Below are positions 55,370-64,000 of a DNA stretch of 64,000 bases, in pieces. The stretch's first letter is position 1; each line of letters opens with the position of its first letter. This DNA comes from Leptospira ainlahdjerensis (GTDB lineage: Bacteria; Spirochaetota; Leptospiria; Leptospirales; Leptospiraceae). A model generated the notes under the pieces. That model saw only the letters and a program-made list of their open reading frames with translations. It did not search any database and was not told the origin of the DNA. Where the stretch lies: the NCBI RefSeq assembly GCF_016919175.1, contig NZ_JAFFPU010000024.1, positions 220,889 through 284,888 of the forward strand, in the 5' to 3' direction. Both the position numbers and the translations under genes were made by a program.

Positions 55370-56338
55370 TTAAAGGCCTTTCTGCAAGAGATCGTGAATA
55401 GATACGATTCCAATCAAAACCTTTCGTTCGTCGATGATCGGGGCCACGGAGATCGGATTAGGCCGCGATTCCATTTGTTTGAGAACTTCGTATGCGTTTT
55501 CACCGGAAAGAAAAGCGATGGGATTTGAATTCATTAGTTCTTTGGCGGTAATTGAAGAATCCAGTCCGCCGTCTTTTAATTTTTTGCGAATGTCGAAATC
55601 GGTGATAATTCCCAAGAGCCGACCGGAAGCGTCCGTAACTCCGGTCGCACCTTGTCTTTTAACGGTGATTTCCGTTAAAATTTGTTCTAAGTTAGAATCC
55701 GGCGATACCTTCGCCAAATCCTTATCGCGACGCATAACGTCGTCTATTTTGAGACTGAGACGTTTTCCCAGTCTTCCCGCCGGATGATAAAGAGCGAAGT
55801 CCTCCTTTTTGAAGTCCTTGAGTTCCATAAGACACATCGCAATCGCGTCTCCTAGAATAAGCGCGATCGTAGTGCTGGAGGTCGGAGCCAATTCGAGAGG
55901 ACAGGCTTCTTTTAGAACCGGCGTTATCAGAACTACATTCGATTCTTTAGCGAGTCTGGATTCGACGTTGGCGGTCATCGCGATTAACTTTGCTCCGATA
56001 TTTTTGATCGTTGGAATTAAGTTGAGGAGCTCTTCACTTTCGCCGGATTTTCCGATTGCGATAACTACGTCATCGTTTGCGATGATTCCGGCGTCGCCAT
56101 GAGCTGCATCGGCCGGATGAAGAAATATAGAGGGAGTCCCTGTCGAAGATAATGTGGAAGAAATTTTTTTACCGACGTCACCCGATTTACCCACGCCGAT
56201 CACAATTAACTTTCCCTTTGATTGAAGAATGAGCTCGATCGCTTCTTTAATTGAAGGATCCAGATTCTTTCTAAAATACAAAATGGATTCTATTTCGGTG
56301 TCGATTGCTTTGGTTATTTTTTCAAAAATTGGGTCCAA
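55370..56338 (-). CDS. kdsD: D-arabinose-5-phosphate isomerase (KdsD/KpsF family)
   Basis: 322 residues: an N-terminal SIS domain (GVGKSGDVGKKISSTLSSTG, LHPADAAHGDAGII, AIGKSGESEELLNLIP) and two CBS domains (DVMRRDKDLAKVSPDSNLEQ; AKELMNSNPIAFLSGENAYE). This is the KpsF/GutQ/KdsD layout. The enzyme makes D-arabinose-5-phosphate, precursor of the Kdo core sugar of LPS. It overlaps the NusG-like gene by 17 bases. The catalytic His in HPADAAHGD is present. Linked to envelope sugar synthesis. Confidence 0.92.
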   Translation of the reverse strand: MDPIFEKITKAIDTEIESILYFRKNLDPSIKEAIELILQSKGKLIVIGVGKSGDVGKKISSTLSSTGTPSIFLHPADAAHGDAGIIANDDVVIAIGKSGESEELLNLIPTIKNIGAKLIAMTANVESRLAKESNVVLITPVLKEACPLELAPTSSTTIALILGDAIAMCLMELKDFKKEDFALYHPAGRLGKRLSLKIDDVMRRDKDLAKVSPDSNLEQILTEITVKRQGATGVTDASGRLLGIITDFDIRKKLKDGGLDSSITAKELMNSNPIAFLSGENAYEVLKQMESRPNPISVAPIIDERKVLIGIVSIHDLLQKGL

Positions 56339-56861
56339 TATTTTCCTCCAGTCTCAACTTTTCAATATCCAGAGTCACTGAAGTCATTAAATTCATTCCC
56401 GGGAACTTGACTATAATCTGCTCTTGGTTTTTTCTTTGTATAATTTCGGCATTATATCCGGCGAAAGGTCCTTCTTTGATAAGAACCTTTTTGCCGGGGG
56501 AAAGTTTTTCCTGGATATCTATTTGGATTTTATCCGGAAAGGTTTCCAAAAAAGTTTTCACAAGTTGAAGATCCTCGTTCGGAATCACATAAGGTTTCCC
56601 CGCGTAGAAAACAAAATGATGCGCCCCCGGCAGTTGGAGAACTTTTACTCGATCTTCAAAAAAGGAAATTTTTACAAAAATATAAGAAGGATACATCGGC
56701 TCTTCCACGACCTTCCATCGATCCGACCATTTTTTCTTTTTCGAAATCAACGGTAAAAAACATTCAATCTTTCGTTCCTGAAAAAGTTTTTTAAGTTTTT
56801 TTTCAGCCCTTGGATTGGTATACAACGCATACCATTCGTTGTGATCAGAATTCTTTATCAT
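56322..56861 (-). CDS. Specialised NusG paralogue (UpxY/RfaH type)
   Basis: 179 residues. The NGN domain opens EWYALYTNPRAEKKLKKLFQ and carries IECFLPLISKKKKWSDRWKV and PMYPSYIFVKISF; the C-terminal KOW domain reads SPGKKVLIKEGPFAGYNAEI. Shape and length match RfaH/UpxY specialised NusG paralogues rather than the housekeeping NusG, which is longer and associated with secE and rplK. Such factors antiterminate transcription of long polysaccharide operons. Next to kdsD (17-base overlap), it may act on LPS genes. That target is inference. Confidence 0.82.
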   Translation of the reverse strand: MIKNSDHNEWYALYTNPRAEKKLKKLFQERKIECFLPLISKKKKWSDRWKVVEEPMYPSYIFVKISFFEDRVKVLQLPGAHHFVFYAGKPYVIPNEDLQLVKTFLETFPDKIQIDIQEKLSPGKKVLIKEGPFAGYNAEIIQRKNQEQIIVKFPGMNLMTSVTLDIEKLRLEENIGPNF

Positions 56862-57324
56862 CTACTTTAAACGAAACTGGAATGATTAAATTCGTTCCTT
56901 CTTTGAGATTGAACTTCCAGGTTTTCAGAGCTCTCTTAAATTCTATTTCAAAAACCGAATATTTACAAGGTTCTAACGTTTTGAAAATCTCGGCCTTACC
57001 GCCAGGTTTTATTTCTACTTCCCAAGAACAATCTGATTCCAATCTCTGTTCCAGGGCTCCCTGTGGAAAGTGGATTTCATTCTTAAATTTTTCAATTTCT
57101 CTCTGTATAGTTCCGGAATCGTTTCGATCTTCCAATTTATTTGATTTCGAATTCTTACCGGCCCCTTCGTTTGAAAACTCGAAAGTGAGGTGAGCGCTGC
57201 TTCCCTTTTTCAAAAAAATTCTAAAGTCGGATTTGACGGAAGAATCCGGATTATAGAATAAAAAAGATGTTAATATTAGAATGTGAAAAAGGCCTGAAAT
57301 TAAAAAGGAAAGTTTTGTACTCAC
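56845..57324 (-). CDS. TonB-like protein
   Basis: 159 residues from GTG. The N-terminal hydrophobic anchor (LSFLISGLFHILILTSFLFY) resembles TonB, with a short charged periplasmic linker and a C-terminal domain (GALEQRLESDCSWEVEIKPG, then CKYSVFEIEFKRALKTWKFN) patterned like the TonB C-terminal domain with a pair of cysteines. A full proline-rich TonB spacer is missing. It starts the leftward operon and overlaps the NusG-like gene by 17 bases. The family call is moderate. Confidence 0.55.
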   Translation of the reverse strand: MSTKLSFLISGLFHILILTSFLFYNPDSSVKSDFRIFLKKGSSAHLTFEFSNEGAGKNSKSNKLEDRNDSGTIQREIEKFKNEIHFPQGALEQRLESDCSWEVEIKPGGKAEIFKTLEPCKYSVFEIEFKRALKTWKFNLKEGTNLIIPVSFKVDDKEF

Positions 57325-57491
57325 AACCCACTCTTTCGATATCGAATGAACAATTCTATAAACGGAACATCTTCCTCCAAGATACGATTCGATTATAACG
57401 AAACAAGCGAAATAAAAAATAGTTGTTTTAACTTTTCGGATCTGAATTCTTACGATACTTTTTAAGATCGTGTCATAATAGGATTTATAAG

Positions 57492-58712
57492 ATGGAATTG
57501 CTTCGTGAGCATCCGCAACTGTTTGAGATAATTTCGATTTTATTCACTTGTTCCTTCGTGGGTTGGATCACCAATTACATAGCCGTTCAGATGATCTTCT
57601 ATCCTAATGATTTTATTGGAATCGGCAATTTCGGATGGCAGGGAATCATTCCGAATCATGCTGTAAAAATGAGTAGTTTGATCGGAAAGGTTTTAACATC
57701 CAAAGTGGTCCGCCCACATGAATTGTATGAGAGGGTGGATCCTCATCAGATCAACGATTCGATTCGCGACATCGTAAGAGAAAAAGCGAAAGAAATCGTT
57801 CACGACGTAATCGTTGCAGAAAATCCGACTTTATGGTCTCTGCTTCCTAATTCTTTGAAGGAAGATTTGGAAAAAGAAATCCGATCTGAAATTCCGAAAC
57901 AGATCGAACAGATTTATAAATCCTTTGGAAGAGAGCTTGATGAAGTTTTGGAACTGGATGAAATTATCCGTGTTTCCTTGAGCGGGAAGAATACTAAATT
58001 TCTAGTCGAGATGTTCATGCGGTGCGGCGGTCCTGAGTTTTCTTTTATCATTCGCTCCGGAATCTATTTTGGCTTTTTAATCGGATTGTTTCAAGTTGCG
58101 TTCATCAATTTTTTTAATCAGTGGTGGACAATGCCCATTATGGGAATCGCCGTTGGTTATTATACCAATTGGCTTGCAATTCTTATGATCTTTCGTCCCT
58201 TAAAGCCGAAACGATTTCTATTATTTCGGTATCAAGGTTTGTTCTTAAAAAGACAAAAAGAAGTTTCCAAGGAATTTGCCGCAGTTATCGCTTCTCGCGT
58301 CTTAAATCCAGAAAATTTAATCCGACTAATTTTTTTAGGCAAAGGAGGTGATCTGATCATTCAGCTCGTGATTGAAAAAGCGAAATTAATGACGGAAGAT
58401 AAATTAAAAGAAAAGGCTCCTTTTGCCCCTCTTCTTTTTGGTTCCGAAAGAATCGATAATCTCAAGATAAAAATTGCTGATCACATTCTATGGATCATTC
58501 CACAAGTTGCGGATCGAATTCAAAGTTATATCACAGATTCGCTTCAAATTGAAAAAACTGTGGCAGATCGTTTAAGCGTGTTGCCGGCCGATGAATTTGA
58601 ATCCTTATTACATTCAGTTTTTAAAGAAGATGAAATGACTTTGATTATTTTAGGAGCCTTAATGGGAGGTTTCGTTGGTCTTATTCAAGCCTATCTCGTT
58701 TTTATGTCTTAA
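57492..58712 (+). CDS. DUF445 family membrane protein
   Basis: 406 residues. The DUF445 pattern is a twice-repeated membrane motif: WITNYIAVQMIFYPNDF near the N-terminus (residues 25-41) and YYTNWLAILMIFRPLKPKRF in the middle (residues 222-241). A charged region with KVVRPHELYERVDPHQINDS separates the N-terminal pair. The C-terminus ends with a helix (LIILGALMGGFVGLIQAYLV). The function of the family is unknown. The gene stands alone, divergent from the TonB-like operon. Confidence 0.85.
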   Translation: MELLREHPQLFEIISILFTCSFVGWITNYIAVQMIFYPNDFIGIGNFGWQGIIPNHAVKMSSLIGKVLTSKVVRPHELYERVDPHQINDSIRDIVREKAKEIVHDVIVAENPTLWSLLPNSLKEDLEKEIRSEIPKQIEQIYKSFGRELDEVLELDEIIRVSLSGKNTKFLVEMFMRCGGPEFSFIIRSGIYFGFLIGLFQVAFINFFNQWWTMPIMGIAVGYYTNWLAILMIFRPLKPKRFLLFRYQGLFLKRQKEVSKEFAAVIASRVLNPENLIRLIFLGKGGDLIIQLVIEKAKLMTEDKLKEKAPFAPLLFGSERIDNLKIKIADHILWIIPQVADRIQSYITDSLQIEKTVADRLSVLPADEFESLLHSVFKEDEMTLIILGALMGGFVGLIQAYLVFMS

Positions 58713-58888
58713 ATGAAATCCGATTCATCTAACCCTTTCGTATTATATTAGAAATTTCTTAAATAATTATTCGAAAATTTACCGTATTTCTTGCTGTTAT
58801 AAAGAATGGTATCTTTTCCAATCGAAAATAAAATTCTCCTTTATAGGAACCATTCCTTTTTATGCGATGTAAATGTTAGGGTATTCGA

Positions 58889-60586
58889 ATGAGAAAAAAT
58901 CTTCCGGTCACAAATCGAGAAATTCAAATTCCTCCGAGTGCGGTATTAATTTCAAGAACCGATGTAAAGGGTAGAATTTCTTATGTTAGTCAAGATTTTG
59001 CGGAAATAAGCGGCTTTTCTGAAAAAGAAATGTTAGGCGAGCCGCATAATTTAATTCGTCACCCAGATGTTCCTCCGTTTGTTTATCGTGAAATGTGGGA
59101 AACGATTCTAGGAGGAGATCCTTGGAACGGAGTCGTAAAAAATCGCGCTAAGTCGGGCGATCACTATTGGGTAGACGCGACCATTACTCCGGTAATGAGC
59201 GACGGAATCGTAACCGGTTATATGTCCGTTCGCAAGAAAGCTTCCGCAAAACAAATTGCAAGGGCCGAGATTCTTTTTAGAGAATTGCAAAATACGGATT
59301 CGCTTGTCTGGAAATTTAAAGTTATCATCAAGTCCTTGCTCAAAAGGTTGGGTCTTGCAGGAAAAATTCTCATCTACAGTTTACTCGTTTTTGTTCCGCT
59401 TCTATTTGCGAATTTCGAATGGATTGGTAAAGGTGTTATTCTTCTTCCCTTGTTGGGAATCACTTGTGGTTCTTTCGGGATTATTCTTCTGATTCTTACT
59501 ATCCTCGGGTATCGAAAGAGAATTCAAGAGATCATAAAAATTCAAAAGGAAATCGTAGCCGGAAATTTTTTGATAGAGATTCCCGCGAGAAGAGAATATT
59601 CCGAGGTGGCCGAAATTTATTCTACGCTAAGGGTTCTCGTGATCAGCATCTGGGGATTGTTGGTTCAAATCAAAGAGAATTTCGAAAAGAATAACGAGCT
59701 CTATAAATATCTTTCTTTATCTTCGGATAAATTTCAGTCAAGTACCCATTCTCAAGCGACTTCCGTTGAAGAAACTGCATCCGCTTCTCATGAGCTTTCC
59801 TCAACTTTGGAGGAAATCGTAAAATCGATTCAATTTCAGTCTTCGGGATTGGCGGCAATTAACGAAGGAATCGGAAAAGTCAACGAATCCATTCAAAACG
59901 TTTCGAAATCGATGGATACTCTTTCGACTCAAACGTCTTCTGTAAAACAGAAGGCGTCTCAAAGTGAAGAAACTTTCAGTAGAGCGATTCTTGCGATGGA
60001 TGAGATTAAAGAATATTCGAACGGTATTTCCAAAATTATAGGAATCATTACCTCTATCTCCGAAAAAACGAATCTACTTGCGTTGAATGCTTCGATTGAA
60101 TCTGCAAGAGCCGGGGAAGCCGGAAAAGGTTTTAGCGTAGTCGCAGAAGAAATTTCAAAACTTGCAGATCAAACTCGAAATTCCATCAAAGATATCGTAA
60201 GTCTGATCGGAAACACAACAAAAGCAGTGGATTTTGGTGCGGAAAAATTTCAAGAATCCTTATCGATCGTAAAGGAATTAACCGATTATATTGGTGAAGT
60301 GAATTCTTCCGCGACGATCGTAACCGCATCCTTGGCCGCTCAAGCCGAAAAATTAAATGAGATCCGAAAGAATACGGATCAGGTGAATCGACTCGGAGAA
60401 ACAGTGACGGAATCCTCTCGCTTTCAAAAAGTGGCCTCCGATGAAATCGCATTGTCCATGCAGAATATCGCGGAGAACTCGGAGTCGATAGCAAAAACGT
60501 CCGAAGAGATCAAACTGACGGTCGACGAATCGGTTCATAAAGCGATCAAGTTGAAAGATATTCTGAAACATTTTAGAACGAATTGA
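58889..60586 (+). CDS. PAS-domain methyl-accepting chemotaxis protein
   Basis: 565 residues. The N-terminal PAS domain (residues about 15-115) has [24 protein letters not shown] layout ([20 protein letters not shown]) and an [20 protein letters not shown] segment of Aer-like redox sensors. Two membrane helices (about residues 150-205) and a HAMP-like region follow. The cytoplasmic signalling domain ends in the highly conserved [20 protein letters not shown] followed by [19 protein letters not shown]. It should transmit energy or redox signals to CheA. It stands alone here. Confidence 0.93.
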   Translation: MRKNLPVTNREIQIPPSAVLISRTDVKGRISYVSQDFAEISGFSEKEMLGEPHNLIRHPDVPPFVYREMWETILGGDPWNGVVKNRAKSGDHYWVDATITPVMSDGIVTGYMSVRKKASAKQIARAEILFRELQNTDSLVWKFKVIIKSLLKRLGLAGKILIYSLLVFVPLLFANFEWIGKGVILLPLLGITCGSFGIILLILTILGYRKRIQEIIKIQKEIVAGNFLIEIPARREYSEVAEIYSTLRVLVISIWGLLVQIKENFEKNNELYKYLSLSSDKFQSSTHSQATSVEETASASHELSSTLEEIVKSIQFQSSGLAAINEGIGKVNESIQNVSKSMDTLSTQTSSVKQKASQSEETFSRAILAMDEIKEYSNGISKIIGIITSISEKTNLLALNASIESARAGEAGKGFSVVAEEISKLADQTRNSIKDIVSLIGNTTKAVDFGAEKFQESLSIVKELTDYIGEVNSSATIVTASLAAQAEKLNEIRKNTDQVNRLGETVTESSRFQKVASDEIALSMQNIAENSESIAKTSEEIKLTVDESVHKAIKLKDILKHFRTN

Positions 60587-60674
60587 ATTCTAAAATAAAC
60601 GAATCTATCAATTCTTAGAAGAAGCGGCTCATTTTACTTCTCCGGCTTTCCAATTTTGCCGATAATGAAAACGG

Positions 60675-61549
60675 ATGGAGAATCGATTCCTAAGACTAAC
60701 GATTTTTATTTCGATAGCGATTACGCTTTTTTCTTTTTGGGATCATCATCTTGTTCGTTACCTGAAAGATTTTATCGTTTTTATTCATGAGATAGGACAC
60801 GCTATCGCAGCGCTTTTAACGGGCGGCACCGTACATGCGATCGAACTTCACGGAAACGAATCCGGAGAAACGATTGCGATTCCGAGTTCCGGAAAAGGTT
60901 CATTTATTTTTGTGGTTTCGGCCGGATATCTCGGTTCTTGTTTGATCGGCGGTTTTCTTTTGAACCGGGGTTTTTCAGGCAAAATGATCCGTCCGACTCT
61001 GATTTCTTTTGGAGCGATTCTTCTCCTTATGACGATCTCTTATTCGAAACCCGGTAACTTAGCACAGTATACCGGAATCCTCTGGGGTTTGGGCTTCGTT
61101 TTACTCGGATTTTTCAATCTTAAAATGAACCACTTTGTTTTGGTGTTTATCGGAACGAGTATCACTCTCTATAGTTTATACGATCTTTTAGATTTCACCG
61201 GTAACATCGTTTATACCGACGCCGGGATTATGGCGATGTGGATTACTGGCGCAAGCGCTTCTCAAAGCATTCCGAAATCAGTCATTGTCTTGGGATATTT
61301 GATTGCTCTCCTCTGGTCTTTTTTTAGCTTATCCATCATATTCGTCTCGGTGAAGAAAGTCTTCCAGTCCGGATCTCAGGATTCGGAATCGTTATTAGAA
61401 GAAGATTCTTTCCACTTTCCCGAGGGTGCAAATGCAGAAACTCCTTTTCCCGGAGATGTTACTCCGGAAGTTATGGAATGGTTTTTCAGTAAGGGACTCG
61501 ATTTAAACGGAAAACCCTTGCCCGCTGAATTTTTGGAAAAAGAAGAACA

Positions 61550-61553
<4 letters not shown>
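60675..61553 (+). CDS. M50 family metalloprotease-like membrane protein
   Basis: 292 residues. The zinc motif [14 protein letters not shown] (HExxH, residues 38-51) is intact and several membrane segments follow ([80 protein letters not shown]). This resembles peptidase M50B-like proteins rather than the RseP/SpoIVFB types with NPDG. The C-terminal 70 residues are acidic and cytosolic. It overlaps the UDP-glucuronate decarboxylase gene by four bases (ATGA), so both are cotranslated. Role in intramembrane proteolysis is inference. Confidence 0.82.
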
Positions 61554-62493
<940 letters not shown>

Positions 62494-62548
62494 CGCGAAG
62501 AAAATCTGGACGTACCTTAACGAAACGTGTCCGGAACACGCTTATATC

Positions 62549-63732
<1,184 letters not shown>

Positions 63733-64000
63733 TCCCACTACACCGAAGATGGATCCTATGATCCATCCGCCGATCACATCGCTTACAAAGTGATGTAGAG
63801 AAAGCAACCTTCCGAATCCGGCTAAGAAACTGATAAGAATCAAGGCCGGAGAAAATTTAAATAAAAATACAAGAATTAAGACCGCTGTCATCGAGTTTGC
63901 GGCGTGTGCGGAAGGGAAAGAATGTTTCATATCCGGATTGGAATCAACTTTTCCGGCGACCGTGATCAAGGGCCGCTTTCTCGCGATTAGTTTTTTTAGG

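Overview
The window comes from a spirochaete of the genus Leptospira, most likely a pathogenic species. The strongest marker is the 187-residue lipoprotein at 27009-27572, which I recognise as LipL21, a major outer-membrane lipoprotein of pathogenic leptospires. Spirochaete-style lipoproteins with loose lipoboxes, a chromosomal parAB-rsmG / mnmG / dnaA-dnaN-recF-gyrB-gyrA arrangement, AT-rich codon use and frequent TTG/GTG starts fit this. I cannot name the species from sequence alone. No tRNA, rRNA, CRISPR array, insertion sequence or prophage was found.

Region 1 (1-9.8 kb): the 5' end of serS, tatD, an envelope set (LytM-type peptidase, bactofilin, YaaR/DUF327), a lipoprotein, then rsmG-parA-parB on the minus strand, a MarR regulator with a clear palindromic operator, an exported or membrane-anchored M20 peptidase and a secreted protein whose gene carries a near-perfect parS site. 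Region 2 (9.8-11.86 kb) is about 2 kb of decayed DNA: a multiply frameshifted DUF1963 (YwqG-type) pseudogene, unassigned sequence, a dispersed repeat and a second parS-like site.

Region 3 (11.86-25.9 kb) is the replication-origin neighbourhood: mnmG on the left-going strand, ilvE, holB, dnaA, a 307-bp AT-rich gap (probable oriC), dnaN-recF-DUF721(DciA-like)-gyrB-gyrA-dus going right. Region 4 (26-34.9 kb): a lipoprotein, lipL21 with its own promoter and terminator, an exported von Willebrand A-like protein coupled to an unusual AAA+ protein with a Fis-type helix-turn-helix, holA, a small unknown gene, maf, two exported unknowns, a short-chain dehydrogenase and a YciO/TsaC-family protein.

Region 5 (35-46.4 kb): an FG-GAP repeat lipoprotein, an ArsC/Spx-like protein, fliG, a decayed class III nucleotidyl cyclase followed by a second copy of the dispersed repeat, a redoxin-like protein with a lipoprotein, a PuuD-like membrane protein next to a separate cytochrome c lipoprotein (the two halves of PuuD on separate genes), an inositol-monophosphatase-family enzyme and a GH42 beta-galactosidase. 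Region 6 (46.5-64 kb): hslO, tsaE, tsaB, rnr, a GMC oxidoreductase with its small partner behind an inverted repeat, a TPR protein, a leftward operon (TonB-like protein, specialised NusG paralogue, kdsD, aroD), a DUF445 membrane protein, a PAS-containing chemoreceptor, an M50-like protease, a UDP-glucuronate decarboxylase, an orphan transhydrogenase alpha subunit and the end of a PAP2 phosphatase gene.

Functional themes are chromosome replication and segregation (dnaA, dnaN, recF, gyrAB, holA, holB, parABS), tRNA modification (mnmG, dus, tsaE, tsaB, a YciO-type protein) and envelope/LPS biogenesis (kdsD, NusG paralogue, UXS, bactofilin, LytM protein, lipoproteins). The most unusual items are the two paired repeat-plus-pseudogene scars, the vWA / degenerate AAA+ pair, the split PuuD-cytochrome c module, and the parS sites around the origin.
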